The notes beneath the pieces are model-generated. The model saw nothing but the letters and a program-made list of their open reading frames with translations. It was not told where the DNA came from and made no database searches. 64,000 nucleotides of DNA from Lachnospiraceae bacterium. Its GTDB lineage: Bacteria; Bacillota; Clostridia; Lachnospirales; Lachnospiraceae. The DNA is taken from NCBI GenBank assembly GCA_015056865.1, contig SVFM01000005.1, forward strand, positions 86,679 through 150,678, in the 5' to 3' direction. The first letter of the stretch is position 1, and each line of letters begins with the position of its first letter. Made by a program: the position numbers and the translations under genes. This document shows positions 9,553 to 19,171 of the stretch, piece after piece.

Positions 9553-9931
9553 GCCACTCTAAATCTCCTCTATCCAAAGCACGGATCAACAGTTCTGCAG
9601 ATGCCAAATTCGTTGCCATGGGAATATTATGCATATCACATAGTCTGGCCACATTATTTACGTCCGGCTCATGGGATTTTGGTTCCAGAGGATCACGCAA
9701 AAAGATAACAAGATCTATCTGATTGTGTTCAATCTGAGCCCCCATTTGTTGTTCTCCTCCCAAATGACCGGCAAGATATTTATGTATAGACAGATTTGTA
9801 ACTTCTTCAATCAGCCTGCCTGTCGTTCCTGTGGCATACAATTCATGTTTACTGAGAATACCACGGTAGGCAATACAAAAGTTCTGCATCAACTTTTTCT
9901 TGGTATCATGTGCAATCAGTGCAATGTTCAT
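9536..9931 (-). CDS. mgsA: Methylglyoxal synthase
   Basis: Converts dihydroxyacetone phosphate to methylglyoxal and phosphate, a bypass of lower glycolysis under phosphate limitation. It has 131 residues. Signature segments include LIAHDTKK at the N-terminus, ATGTTGRLIEE, the phosphate-binding GHLGGEQQMGA, and the catalytic aspartate region IFLRDPLEPKSHEPD. It lies between rodA and the carboxypeptidase gene, an arrangement that places a metabolic enzyme inside the envelope operon. Confidence 0.96.
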   Translation of the reverse strand: MNIALIAHDTKKKLMQNFCIAYRGILSKHELYATGTTGRLIEEVTNLSIHKYLAGHLGGEQQMGAQIEHNQIDLVIFLRDPLEPKSHEPDVNNVARLCDMHNIPMATNLASAELLIRALDRGDLEWREMYK

Positions 9932-9959
9932 TTATTAGCCCTCTCTTTACTGTACATAA

Positions 9960-11063
9960 TCATCGCATGTATTGTAATCTTACATTCAAGACGAAGCCCA
10001 TACCGATATAAAGGCTCATAAGAGATGTAAGACCGTAACTGACAAAAGGAAGCGGCAGACCCGTATTTGGCAAAAGGAAAGTGGCAACGCCTATATTGAA
10101 AAATCCCTGGATAACAACCAGACTTCCCATTCCGGCGGCAATCATCCGGCCGGCACTGTCTTTGGCCTTAGCAGCTACAGATAAACATTCTATCCCGATC
10201 AAAATCAACAGGGCTACAACAACGCAACTGCCTTGAAAACCAAATTCTTCACCAATTACAGCAAAAATAAAATCTGTCTGAGGCTCCAAAATATAATTTC
10301 CGTTTTTTACGGAACTGATCTCATTGTTCTTATAACCTTTGCCGGACAGCTGTCCCGAACCGATGGCAATGACAGAATTATTCTGCTGATAAGCCTCTTC
10401 CATGGCATACTCTTCCGGATTGATAAAAGCTAAAATACGGTCACGCTGATAATCTTCTATCAACTCCTGATCCGGTTGCAGAACCAAACTCAAAAATATT
10501 ACCGCAACCGGTATCACTACTGCAAGCACACCCAGGATAATCTTATAGCTTAGTCCTCCAATATACATAACAATGCAAAAAACCGCAATCACAATAATAC
10601 TGGTGGACAAATCCGGCTGCTTTAAAATAAGCAGCACCGGCACCGCTGCAAAGGTTATGCACAAGATCATATTTCGGAAAGTATTCAGCTTTTCCTTATG
10701 TACCATGATAAACTGTGCAAAGAATAAAATCAATATTATTTTTGCAAGTTCTGATGGCTGAAACCGAAAACTTCCGATTTCCAGCCATCTCTCTGCTCCG
10801 CCTCCTGCATCCCCCAAAAAGGCTACCCATAGTAATAGCCCCAGGTTAAAGATGTACATAAGCCAATAAAACTTCAGCACCCAATTGTAATCAAAAAAGG
10901 AAATCGTAATCATCAAAACAAAACCGGCAACCACGCCAAAAATCTGCTTGGTCTGCAGGGACTCCTTGGCGCTGCCAATAGCCACAATGCCAATAATAGA
11001 CAGCGCCAGTATCATGATGATCAATTTGAAATCATAATTCCTAAGCCGGTAACGTTTTAACAT
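9960..11063 (-). CDS. rodA: RodA/FtsW-family SEDS glycosyltransferase
   Basis: Peptidoglycan polymerase of the SEDS family, partner of class B PBPs. It has 367 residues and about ten membrane segments. The conserved loop GAERWLEIGSFRFQPSELAKI (positions about 90-110) and the C-terminal TGLPLPFVSYGLTS motif are both present. The position after minE and near mreBCD/PBP2 argues for the elongation enzyme RodA rather than FtsW or SpoVE, although SpoVE-like function cannot be ruled out from sequence. Confidence 0.92.
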   Translation of the reverse strand: MLKRYRLRNYDFKLIIMILALSIIGIVAIGSAKESLQTKQIFGVVAGFVLMITISFFDYNWVLKFYWLMYIFNLGLLLWVAFLGDAGGGAERWLEIGSFRFQPSELAKIILILFFAQFIMVHKEKLNTFRNMILCITFAAVPVLLILKQPDLSTSIIVIAVFCIVMYIGGLSYKIILGVLAVVIPVAVIFLSLVLQPDQELIEDYQRDRILAFINPEEYAMEEAYQQNNSVIAIGSGQLSGKGYKNNEISSVKNGNYILEPQTDFIFAVIGEEFGFQGSCVVVALLILIGIECLSVAAKAKDSAGRMIAAGMGSLVVIQGFFNIGVATFLLPNTGLPLPFVSYGLTSLMSLYIGMGFVLNVRLQYMR

Positions 11064-11087
11064 ATCATCTTCCTTTTATTGCAAGTT

Positions 11088-11351
11088 TCATTTGTTCAAA
11101 TCCAAAATCGGTATATTGGCGTACAATGTAGGGTTTTTTACATTTCTGCCACCTTTTGTACCCGTTTTACTAATCTGTATTTCCATATTACGGGCATCAA
11201 TCTTCATATACTTAGAGATCACTTTTGCAATATCTGCCTTTATCATCTCCATCACCTCAGGAGAGCAATTGACTCGATCGGAAATCAGCAGAATCTTCAG
11301 CCTGTCCTTGGCTATTTCTTTGGAACGCTTTCTTCTAAACAGATGTCTCAT
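11088..11351 (-). CDS. minE: Cell division topological specificity factor MinE
   Basis: Stimulates MinD ATPase and drives the MinCD gradient away from midcell. It has 87 residues, the usual length. The N-terminal anti-MinCD region contains SKEIAKDRLKILLISDR, and the C-terminal topological domain begins near residue 31 (CSPEVMEMIKADIAKVISKY). It follows minD by 14 bp in the order minC-minD-minE. Confidence 0.95.
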   Translation of the reverse strand: MRHLFRRKRSKEIAKDRLKILLISDRVNCSPEVMEMIKADIAKVISKYMKIDARNMEIQISKTGTKGGRNVKNPTLYANIPILDLNK

Positions 11352-11365
11352 CTTTGCCGCCTCCT

Positions 11366-12157
11366 TTATATTTTGTGAAAAATGCCTGTCACTTTAGTCC
11401 AGAAAGATATACTTTTATCAAATTCCATAAATGGTACATCTTTTCCCAACACACGATGACAGATATTCTGGTACGCGCAGCCGGCCGGAGTAGAATTTCC
11501 CACCAGCGGCTCCCCTTGATTGGTAGATATCACCACATTTTCATCATCGGGAACAATTCCGATAAGAGGAATGGAAAGAATGTCTACCACGTCGGCAGAG
11601 GACATCATGTCTCCACGTTTTACCATTTCAACTTTCAGGCGGTTGATGATCAAATCAATTTTTTTAAATTCATTGGCTTCCAAAAGGCCGATGATACGGT
11701 CCGCATCCCTGATGGCAGAAACTTCAGGTGTGGTAACAACAAGGGCCCTGTCAGCTCCCGCTATGGCATTTTGAAATCCCTGTTCAATACCTGCAGGACA
11801 ATCCAGGATGATATAATCGAACTGGGTCTTTAAATGTTCTATCATCTTAACCATTTGTCCCGGGGTAACAGAAGTTTTATCTCTTGTCTGTGCAGAGGGC
11901 ATTAAATACAGATTGGGATTACGCTTGTCCCGAATCAAAGCCTGTTTCACCCGACAATTGCCCTCCACAACATCCACCAGATTATAGACAATCCGGTTTT
12001 CCAGTCCCATGACAACATCCAGATTTCTCAGTCCGATATCTGTATCAATAAGACATACTTTTTTGCCCATTTTGGCCAGACCTGTTCCTACGTTTGCAGA
12101 TGTGGTGGTCTTGCCCACACCGCCTTTCCCTGATGTGACGACAATTACTTCACTCAT
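11366..12157 (-). CDS. minD: Septum site-determining ATPase MinD
   Basis: Membrane-cycling deviant Walker-A ATPase that recruits MinC. It has 263 residues from the ATG at 12157, chosen because GGAGGC lies just upstream and the protein then starts MSEVIVVTSGKGGVGKTT; the open frame runs further upstream without family similarity. Deviant Walker A is at 10-18, the switch regions DTDIGLRNLD and YIILDCPAGIEQGF are intact, and the C-terminus ends in a short amphipathic stretch (FWTKVTGIFHKI) that fits the membrane-targeting helix. Confidence 0.97.
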   Translation of the reverse strand: MSEVIVVTSGKGGVGKTTTSANVGTGLAKMGKKVCLIDTDIGLRNLDVVMGLENRIVYNLVDVVEGNCRVKQALIRDKRNPNLYLMPSAQTRDKTSVTPGQMVKMIEHLKTQFDYIILDCPAGIEQGFQNAIAGADRALVVTTPEVSAIRDADRIIGLLEANEFKKIDLIINRLKVEMVKRGDMMSSADVVDILSIPLIGIVPDDENVVISTNQGEPLVGNSTPAGCAYQNICHRVLGKDVPFMEFDKSISFWTKVTGIFHKI

Positions 12158-12222
12158 GTTGCCTCCTTTTGCCCTGTGCGGGCTGTTCATGAATCTGATA
12201 ATCTCGTCCACCGGATGCTTTC

Positions 12223-12894
12223 TTAAAAGGCTTCCAGCAATTCTTTCGTAAGCGGTTCTGTTACGATCCTGCCATCTTTGACAAATGCGATCTTCGGTTG
12301 TACTTTGGGTTTTAAGCCCCATTTCGTCTTGGTAGTATTCTTATATTTGAAATCGCCGATCTGTAATTTTTCCGGCGCCATTTCAAGCGCAACAATATAA
12401 TGATTCTTACTGCCATTTCCACCGGCATAGGCTTCTCCGTACAGTCCACCCAAAATGATGATATCCCGATTGGAGATGATCATGCTTCCCGGATAAACAT
12501 CCCCAAGGATGACAATGCTCTTTTCGGTCTCCAGAATCTCTTTGTTTTTCAGAGTACCCCGGTAAAACTGGCCCTCATTGTTCCCATCGGAGAGTCTCTG
12601 ATCCAACTCATCCAAAGCTTTGATAAAGTTTCTGTCCGTCTCGGCGTCTTTACCAACAATACACACAATATTGACATCGCTATTCTGGGAAATTGTGTCC
12701 AGAATTTGTAGTTCTTCACTGCTGTCCAGGTCTCTGCCACTCATAGACAAGGCCATTTTTGCGGTACCGAAAAAGGCTCTGGATTGGGAAAATTTAAAAG
12801 CAATCTCCTGCAAAAGTTCCTCAAAGGAACAGTCTGCATCCAGCAACAGATTCACCCCGTTTTGGTAACTCTTGATCACTACTGTATTTTTCAT
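12223..12894 (-). CDS. minC: Septum site-determining protein MinC
   Basis: FtsZ inhibitor delivered to the poles by MinD. About 223 residues from the ATG at 12894; AGGAGG lies 12 nt upstream, a little far, and a longer frame to 12924 exists, so the start is slightly uncertain. The N-terminal domain (to about residue 100) is followed by a C-terminal beta-helix with the typical YPGSMIISNRDIIILGGLYG pattern and GNGSKNHYIVALEMAPEKLQIG. It starts the minCDE run directly after the PBP2 gene. Confidence 0.94.
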   Translation of the reverse strand: MKNTVVIKSYQNGVNLLLDADCSFEELLQEIAFKFSQSRAFFGTAKMALSMSGRDLDSSEELQILDTISQNSDVNIVCIVGKDAETDRNFIKALDELDQRLSDGNNEGQFYRGTLKNKEILETEKSIVILGDVYPGSMIISNRDIIILGGLYGEAYAGGNGSKNHYIVALEMAPEKLQIGDFKYKNTTKTKWGLKPKVQPKIAFVKDGRIVTEPLTKELLEAF

Positions 12895-12924
12895 ATCATC
12901 TTTCAACCTCCTAAAGGGCCTCAT

Positions 12925-15819
12925 TTAGTCGTTATTAAATCCTGCATCATCCAGCTCATCGGCTGTTCCGGTAATGATATCTTCTTTTTCTGCAAGACCA
13001 TAATAGTATTGAACAATATCTCTTGTGGTCTGTGCCGCATAGTCTGAGCTGTATCCAAATGCAATTCGCGTAGTAATAGAGATTTCAGGTTCCTCATAGG
13101 GTGCATAGGATACAAAAAGTGCATGGTCCGGTCTGGTCAAATTTTCCTGGGCCGTACCGGTTTTTCCCGCAACGTTTACAGCAAGGTCGGAGAAATAAGA
13201 TTTCCCTTCCACAGCTTTTCTCATGCCAAGATGGATCGCATCCCAATAACTCTTGGGCATTTCAATGGTATTTCGAACCTCCGGCTCATATACAGTCAGA
13301 ACATTTCCATCGGCATCTGTCACCTTATCCAGAAGGGTAAGATCATAGCAGGTACCTCCGTTTGCAACCGTCGTTACATAGCGAGCCAGCCCAACAGTGG
13401 TAAAACTGTTGTTTGCCTGACCGATGGCGGCCTGAATAGGATATTCGGTAGCTATGCGAGGTGTGGATTCAACGATCTCTATACCGGATTTCTCTGTCAG
13501 GCCATATAGATCGGCATATGCAGCCAGGATATCTAAGCCTTCCTGTGCATTATAAGTACCGTTTAAGGTACTCATCCGATAACCCATTTCATAAAAATAA
13601 TAGTTACATGATTTCTGGATTGCTTCCGCTACATTTAATGGTCCATGAACGCCCGGATGGATCCAACACTTAGGGGAAGGTGTAACTGTTTCAAAAATAC
13701 CGGTACATTTGATCGTAGAGTTTAACTCTGTCAAATCCTCCATCAGTGATGCTGTAGCGGATACCATCTTGAAGGTGGAACCTGGCGCAGTCAACTGCTG
13801 GGTGGCGTGATTCCACTGGGGCTGAGACTTGTCCGTGCGAAGTTTTGCATTGTATTCAGCGTTGGACATTTTATTGTTGTCATAGCCCGGGTAAGATACC
13901 AGTGCGCGTACATCTCCTGTATCAACATCTGTTATTACTACAGAACCGGTGCAGGGATCCAGAGCCAGCTGTGCGGGAGTGATCTCAAGATTACTGATTC
14001 TGTTCAGCATAAATTGGTAGGCTGAAATCTGTCCGGCGTACAACTTGTCAATGTCCTGTTCGTCCATTTCCACCAGCCCCTGCTCGCATAAAATATAGCA
14101 GATCTGTTTGCCGGTGATCTCATCATTTAAGATCATATATTTATAAATCTTCTTTTGAAACTCTGAGTTGGCATCTATGATCTCAAAAATACACTCCAAA
14201 ACCTGATTGTATACTGTCTCTGAATCTGCATATTGACTATCCAAGTTGATCTTGGTTGCATCCACCCATCCTTGGGATATGGTATACAGAAGATATTCCT
14301 TCAGACTGATGGTCTCATCTTTGGTCCATGCTATGTAAGTTGCATCTGTGGTATCTACTTTAGAGGAATCCAATATTCCTTTTTCCAACAGCAGAGAGAC
14401 AATATTGCTTTGGTAAATTTGATACTCCTTTTTCAGCTTATTATAAGGAGTCATCTTTGTGGTCAATTCTTCCGACAAGGCGTCGTATGCCCGCCCTTTA
14501 TAATCCAGATAGGTTTGATATACTTCTTTTTCTGTTTCAGAAGCATATTCCTGGGTAAAACGGTTTACATCAATGACCTGGTTGTTAAACAAAGCAAAAT
14601 ATACATCATATATAGGGATCGGTGGTCTGTCACTGTCGTTACCTGTGTATTCTTTGATGTTTTTAATGTTGGAGACCAAAATACCTGCAATCTTCTGCTC
14701 CAGGATATTGTAGACCGCGATCTGAAGATCTTTGTCAATGGTCAGATACACATCATTGCCGGCCTCAGCTTCCTCAGACTCCTCTGTAAGTACACTCATA
14801 ACCTTTCCGGTATTGTTTACAAATACTGTTTCAATGCCCTTGGAGCCCTGTAAAGTTTCCTCCATGTAATACTCAATACCAATTTTACCCACAATATCAT
14901 TGCGACCATATCGCGTGCCATCACCACCTGTTTCCAGATCCTTAGCATTCAGACTCTCAATTTCTTCTGTGCTTATTTTACCTGTATAACCAATTATGTG
15001 GGAAAAATAGAAGTTATCCACATATCTTCTGACTGTGTCCTCTTCAATGGATACTCCATCCAGAGTGTCCATGTTTTCCATGATGGCAGCTACTGTGCGC
15101 TCATTCACATCTGTGGCAACTGTGGTTCCCATATATTTTTGAAAGGCTGTCAGACTCATGGCATAACGTATGGTGATCATCTTTAAGACTTCATCCTTTG
15201 TATAACCTTTGCCCGGAACAAAGCCGCTGCGGCTATTGCCTTCCTCTTTATAAGCCCCTATGGCATAGCGTTTGGAACCTGCCATATAGGCAATCACCTC
15301 ATCCGGTGTGGCTGTTCGTTGATCTTCATCCAAATCCTTGGTATAACGCTCTCCGTAGATATCTGCCAAAAAACGAAGTCTTTGGGTTTCACTTGTGGCA
15401 GCAAATTCATACTCGCCATCCTCGTTCAGAACAACGCCAAAGTCATTGATCACCTCATCACCATTCTTTTCAATAATTTTGATCAGTTTGTAGATATTGG
15501 CGTTCAGTTGGCGGTTTTTGGATTGTCCTGTGGTCTCGTACACATCCTCCACCTTTACCGAGTAAGCCAGTTCATTGTAGGCCAGTAAATTGCCATTGCA
15601 ATCATAAATATTTCCTCTTGTGGCTGAAATTTCCTTTGTTTTCTTACTCTGCAATAAAAAGTCGTCAAGATATTCCTGTCCGTGGATGATCTGCAGATCA
15701 AACAAACGATAGATCAAACCTGCTCCTAACAACAAGAAAAACAGCAGCAATATGGTCAATCTGCTGGTGATAACACCTATGATAACTTCTTTAACTCTCT
15801 CAAATAAATTTCTGAGCAC
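12925..15819 (-). CDS. mrdA: Class B penicillin-binding protein 2 with large insertion
   Basis: Transpeptidase of the elongation machinery. The GTG at 15819 is preceded by AGGGAG at 7 nt and gives 964 residues; the frame extends 10 codons further without a signal. One N-terminal membrane segment (about 20-40) is followed by the dimerisation domain with RGNIYDCNGNLLA. Catalytic motifs are STFK at 681-684, SCN in SCNYYFYEMG, and KTG in AGKTGTAQ. About 230 extra, largely helical residues (roughly 381-615) separate YLTIDKDLQ from GSVVITDVDTGDVRALVS, where most PBP2 proteins have a short link. Overlaps mreD by 20 bp. Confidence 0.93.
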   Translation of the reverse strand: MLRNLFERVKEVIIGVITSRLTILLLFFLLLGAGLIYRLFDLQIIHGQEYLDDFLLQSKKTKEISATRGNIYDCNGNLLAYNELAYSVKVEDVYETTGQSKNRQLNANIYKLIKIIEKNGDEVINDFGVVLNEDGEYEFAATSETQRLRFLADIYGERYTKDLDEDQRTATPDEVIAYMAGSKRYAIGAYKEEGNSRSGFVPGKGYTKDEVLKMITIRYAMSLTAFQKYMGTTVATDVNERTVAAIMENMDTLDGVSIEEDTVRRYVDNFYFSHIIGYTGKISTEEIESLNAKDLETGGDGTRYGRNDIVGKIGIEYYMEETLQGSKGIETVFVNNTGKVMSVLTEESEEAEAGNDVYLTIDKDLQIAVYNILEQKIAGILVSNIKNIKEYTGNDSDRPPIPIYDVYFALFNNQVIDVNRFTQEYASETEKEVYQTYLDYKGRAYDALSEELTTKMTPYNKLKKEYQIYQSNIVSLLLEKGILDSSKVDTTDATYIAWTKDETISLKEYLLYTISQGWVDATKINLDSQYADSETVYNQVLECIFEIIDANSEFQKKIYKYMILNDEITGKQICYILCEQGLVEMDEQDIDKLYAGQISAYQFMLNRISNLEITPAQLALDPCTGSVVITDVDTGDVRALVSYPGYDNNKMSNAEYNAKLRTDKSQPQWNHATQQLTAPGSTFKMVSATASLMEDLTELNSTIKCTGIFETVTPSPKCWIHPGVHGPLNVAEAIQKSCNYYFYEMGYRMSTLNGTYNAQEGLDILAAYADLYGLTEKSGIEIVESTPRIATEYPIQAAIGQANNSFTTVGLARYVTTVANGGTCYDLTLLDKVTDADGNVLTVYEPEVRNTIEMPKSYWDAIHLGMRKAVEGKSYFSDLAVNVAGKTGTAQENLTRPDHALFVSYAPYEEPEISITTRIAFGYSSDYAAQTTRDIVQYYYGLAEKEDIITGTADELDDAGFNND

Positions 15820-16318
15820 CCTGTTTCTCCCTTGTTTCCAGCCACACATTGACCTTCAAAACGATCGGATATAAGATCAGCGTGACAATGGTAGTGTATA
15901 CTGTCTCCGGCAAAATGATCGTGCGCAGATAATAGAGAAAATGAAGTCTACCTCTGAGCAGGAACATAAAGATATAGCTGATAATACCAAAAGAAAAATC
16001 ACTGATAATGATCAGTGCCATTGGCAGTTTGATATCCTCGGGATAAAAAATCCCTGAAAATTTACCGTTTAAATAACCTATGTACAATAAGATCAACGCC
16101 TGCAGACCTACAACATCACCAAAGCATATGTCGCAGAGCAGACCGCAAAGAAAACCGATGATCATCCCTTCCTTTTCTCCCCGCATAAAACCGAAGGATG
16201 AGGTTAATATGATCAAGAGATTGGGAACAATGCCGCCAAAGGCAATTCCCTGAAAAACGGTGCTTTGCAGCAAAAAGCAGATGAGGATCAATAAAAATAC
16301 TGCAATCTTTCTTCTCAT
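15800..16318 (-). CDS. mreD: Rod shape-determining protein MreD
   Basis: Membrane component of the elongasome. It has 172 residues with about five hydrophobic segments and little soluble sequence, the normal MreD profile (FLCGLLCDICFGDVVGLQAL in the middle). MreD is poorly conserved, so the call rests on length, topology and its place between mreC (4-bp overlap) and the PBP2 gene. Confidence 0.9.
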   Translation of the reverse strand: MRRKIAVFLLILICFLLQSTVFQGIAFGGIVPNLLIILTSSFGFMRGEKEGMIIGFLCGLLCDICFGDVVGLQALILLYIGYLNGKFSGIFYPEDIKLPMALIIISDFSFGIISYIFMFLLRGRLHFLYYLRTIILPETVYTTIVTLILYPIVLKVNVWLETREKQGAQKFI

Positions 16319-17187
16319 TTTTCCTCCAGAGTTTGTTTTAACTCCATGAGTACCAAGACTACGTCCAGATGTTCAAAATCAACTGCCGGAATCAGATACC
16401 CGGACTTGGTCAGTTTGTTTGCATCCAATGTAATCTCGCTGATAGAGCCAATCAGAATACCCGGCAGATATTTATCGCTGATATCGGAAGTTACAATCTT
16501 ATCTCCTTCTGCCACCTGCTCGCGAGAGTCCAAAAGCTGTTCAAAACGAATCACTCCATCCTGCATCAGTTCCAGTTCACCGGAAACAATCAGGTTATCA
16601 CCTGTGGCTAATACTTTACCGCTGACATTGGAATTATCCGATATGATCGATATGATCTTTGACCAGTTGGGTCCCACTTCTGTGATACGGCCTACCAAGC
16701 CCCCTTCTGCCATCACATTCATATCCACCATCAAGCCATCGTTACTTCCTTTGTCTATGGTAAAAGAGTGATACCAATTACCGGTATCCCTGGCAATGAT
16801 CCTGGCGCCCACCTTTTCATAGTCCGAATACTGGGCATCCAGTTTATAGAGTTCACGCAACTTCAAAAGCTCATAGCGTTCCTGCATCAGTGTGGTATTT
16901 TCCACAGTCAGATCTGCATTCTCTTCCCGAAGCTTTTCATTCTCTGCCAAAAGTGCCTTGATCTGTCCCAATTCCTCCGCCCGGTCATTCAGATAATTAC
17001 CAATCTTGCTAATCCCCTCCTGAAAGGGAACAACAATATAACCGGCTCCGGTATTTAGGGGCGCGTCTAAGATATTTGTGCCAAATGTGAGGATCATCAG
17101 TCCTGTACAAAGAACTGTTAAAATAAAAAGGAGATATTTACTTGGCAGTGTAAACCTCTCCCCTTTTCTTTTTATAATCGGGCTCAT
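16315..17187 (-). CDS. mreC: Rod shape-determining protein MreC
   Basis: Bitopic scaffold that links MreB/MreD to PBP2. It has 290 residues: a membrane segment near 17-36, a coiled coil at about 63-105 (GQIKALLAENEKLREENADL), then the beta-barrel domain with ARIIARDTGNWYHSFTIDKG and SDNSNVSGKV. Stop and start overlap mreD and mreB by 4 bp each, so translation of the three is coupled. Confidence 0.96.
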   Translation of the reverse strand: MSPIIKRKGERFTLPSKYLLFILTVLCTGLMILTFGTNILDAPLNTGAGYIVVPFQEGISKIGNYLNDRAEELGQIKALLAENEKLREENADLTVENTTLMQERYELLKLRELYKLDAQYSDYEKVGARIIARDTGNWYHSFTIDKGSNDGLMVDMNVMAEGGLVGRITEVGPNWSKIISIISDNSNVSGKVLATGDNLIVSGELELMQDGVIRFEQLLDSREQVAEGDKIVTSDISDKYLPGILIGSISEITLDANKLTKSGYLIPAVDFEHLDVVLVLMELKQTLEEK

Positions 17188-18194
17188 TTACTCATCCCTT
17201 CAATTGCATAAGCGACTGATTTATAGTTATCTTCCTTAATGATCTTGGATAGGCCGACTGCCACGCTGGTGAGAGGTGAATCCGCGACATTAACCTTGAG
17301 CCCTGTGCCTTTGGCCAGTTCCTCTGCAAGATGATTGACCTGAGAAGCTCCACCGGTAAGATAAATTCCGTGGCGGTATATATCTGCCGCCAATTCCGGA
17401 GGCGTACGCTCCAGGATCACTTTTACATTATCAATAATCGTGTGGAAGTGTTCGGTCAGACTTTCATCTACCAATTTGGTCGGAATTTCTCTTTCTACAG
17501 GAAGCCCGGTCACGATATCCCTTCCGTATACAACGGCTCCTCGGCCCGCCGCCTCCAGTTCCCGAAGGTTGATCTTTACATTTTCTGCAGTCTTGCTGCC
17601 GATCATCAGAGAAAATTCACGTCGTACCGCTGCGCGGATGGCTTCATCAAACTTCATGCCGCCTACTTTGATCAGCCTGCTTAACACAATGCCACCTAAT
17701 GATAGAATGGATATCTCTGTGGTCTCGTATCCTACATTTACAACCAATACGCCCTGAGAATTCTTCACATCGATATCCATGCCAAGACCATCGGCAACTG
17801 CTTTCTCAACCACCATGATCTTCTTGGCCTTTACACCAGCGTCCTTGATCAGGTCATAAAATGCTCTTTTTTCCACTTCTGTAACATCCGTCGGAACCGC
17901 TATATAATAATCTGCCGGTTTCAGATTACCCTTCATCAGATCACTGATAAAATAATAGACCAAGGTTTCCATATTTTTGATATCTGCAATCACACCATTG
18001 CTCAAAGGAAAAGAGATATGAATATTCGCCGGTGCCTTTTCATGCATTTCGAAGGCAGAATCTCCGTATGCGAACAGCGTATTTTTGTTTTCAATGGCTA
18101 TCATATTCTTCTCAACCAGAATATTATCGTCATTTCTACTGTAAATCTTAATATTGTTGGTACCCAGATCGATACCGAATGCATTGTTTGCCAA
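17184..18194 (-). CDS. mreB: Rod shape-determining protein MreB
   Basis: Actin-like ATPase that guides lateral wall synthesis. It has 336 residues. Phosphate 1 motif AFGIDLGTNNIKIY, phosphate 2 VLVVNVGYETTEISIL and the adenosine motif IYLTGGASQVNHLAEEL are present. It begins the mreBCD-PBP2-minCDE-rodA series. The phosphate 1 loop reads GTNN where many MreB proteins have GTAN, within family variation. Mbl-type function is also possible, since Firmicutes often have several paralogues. Confidence 0.94.
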   Translation of the reverse strand: MANNAFGIDLGTNNIKIYSRNDDNILVEKNMIAIENKNTLFAYGDSAFEMHEKAPANIHISFPLSNGVIADIKNMETLVYYFISDLMKGNLKPADYYIAVPTDVTEVEKRAFYDLIKDAGVKAKKIMVVEKAVADGLGMDIDVKNSQGVLVVNVGYETTEISILSLGGIVLSRLIKVGGMKFDEAIRAAVRREFSLMIGSKTAENVKINLRELEAAGRGAVVYGRDIVTGLPVEREIPTKLVDESLTEHFHTIIDNVKVILERTPPELAADIYRHGIYLTGGASQVNHLAEELAKGTGLKVNVADSPLTSVAVGLSKIIKEDNYKSVAYAIEGMSK

Positions 18195-18209
18195 TTTGAC
18201 AACCCCTTT

Positions 18210-18896
18210 CTATAGTAATCCTTTTTCTTTAAAACTAATGTAATCTTTATCGCCTATGATAATATGATCGACTAAGGGCAGTTCCATCTGCAGACCCAGT
18301 TTAAACAAATTTTCAGTGATCTTGATGTCATCAGCACTGGGCGTAGGATCTCCGCTGGGATGATTATGGATCAGGATCATCTGTACCGCTTCCGCCTTCA
18401 GTGCCTCGATAAACACATCCCTGGGTGACAGGGGTGCCATGCGCACCGTCCCTGTGGATAGTTCTACCTCCCGGATCAAATGCCCCTTGCTGTCAAGAAG
18501 CATCAGGATAATACATTCCCGACTGCGATGGCGTAGCTTTTCCATGTAATAGGATGCCACGGTGCCCGATCGTTGAAATACCAGATCATCCCACGCCTTT
18601 GTGGCAGCAATCCGTCTGGACAACTCCGTAATACATTTCAGTTTCACCGCTTTCACCGGACCGATCCCATGAATCTTTGCCAACTGTTCAATACTCATAT
18701 GATATAAGCCCAGCAAACCTTTCTTGCCGCAGTCACTTTCCTTTAATACCTGTCCGGCTACTTCCAGCGCATCACTGTTCTTGGTGCCGGTGCGAAGGAT
18801 GATTGCAAGCAGTTCCGCATCGGTCAGCTGTTCGGGCCCGTAGACTTCAAACTTTTCATAGGGTTTCATTTCTTCAGTTGTGTGTCTTTTTTCCAT
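18210..18896 (-). CDS. radC: RadC/JAMM-domain protein
   Basis: 228-residue protein of the RadC family. The N-terminal part has a helix-hairpin-helix-like segment (IHGIGPVKAVKLKCI), and the C-terminal JAMM metalloprotease-like domain carries the metal motif HNHPSGDPTPSADD. Despite the name, a role in DNA repair is not established. It sits directly upstream of mreB with a 15-bp gap, a common neighbourhood in Firmicutes, where radC precedes mreBCD. Confidence 0.95.
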   Translation of the reverse strand: MEKRHTTEEMKPYEKFEVYGPEQLTDAELLAIILRTGTKNSDALEVAGQVLKESDCGKKGLLGLYHMSIEQLAKIHGIGPVKAVKLKCITELSRRIAATKAWDDLVFQRSGTVASYYMEKLRHRSRECIILMLLDSKGHLIREVELSTGTVRMAPLSPRDVFIEALKAEAVQMILIHNHPSGDPTPSADDIKITENLFKLGLQMELPLVDHIIIGDKDYISFKEKGLL

Positions 18897-18931
18897 ACGT
18901 CTCCTCTACATTCTCTGACGTATGCTTCCCC

Positions 18932-19171
18932 TTATTTGACAAATTTATAAACAAGTAATGACAACAGTACTCCTATCACACTGGCAATGGTAATGCGTAT
19001 CTGGAGGCCAAAGGTCAAAATGACAAAGCCCATGTCCAGTTGTACGGGATTACTGAGTCCAAACTCTTGTCCATAGTTTAGCCAAGTTCCGGAAAAATAA
19101 GTCCCAATAAATCTGCCGATCACAAAACCAACCAGTATTAAAAGTATAAGTGTCCAGTTTTTTCTCTTCAT
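18932..19171 (-). CDS. DUF4321-type small membrane protein
   Basis: 79-residue protein with two hydrophobic segments (about 8-24 and 52-77) separated by a polar loop containing TWLNYGQEFGLSNPVQLDMG. It resembles the DUF4321 family found in Clostridia near radC and mreB. Function is unknown; the location suggests an envelope role, which is inference. Its 5' leader holds an imperfect hairpin. Confidence 0.7.
   Translation of the reverse strand: MKRKNWTLILLILVGFVIGRFIGTYFSGTWLNYGQEFGLSNPVQLDMGFVILTFGLQIRITIASVIGVLLSLLVYKFVK

Noticed and set aside
13807..14853. Long plus-strand frames (up to about 200 codons) opposite the PBP2 gene
   Set aside because: Antisense to the PBP2 frame, cysteine-rich random-looking translation, no start signals.
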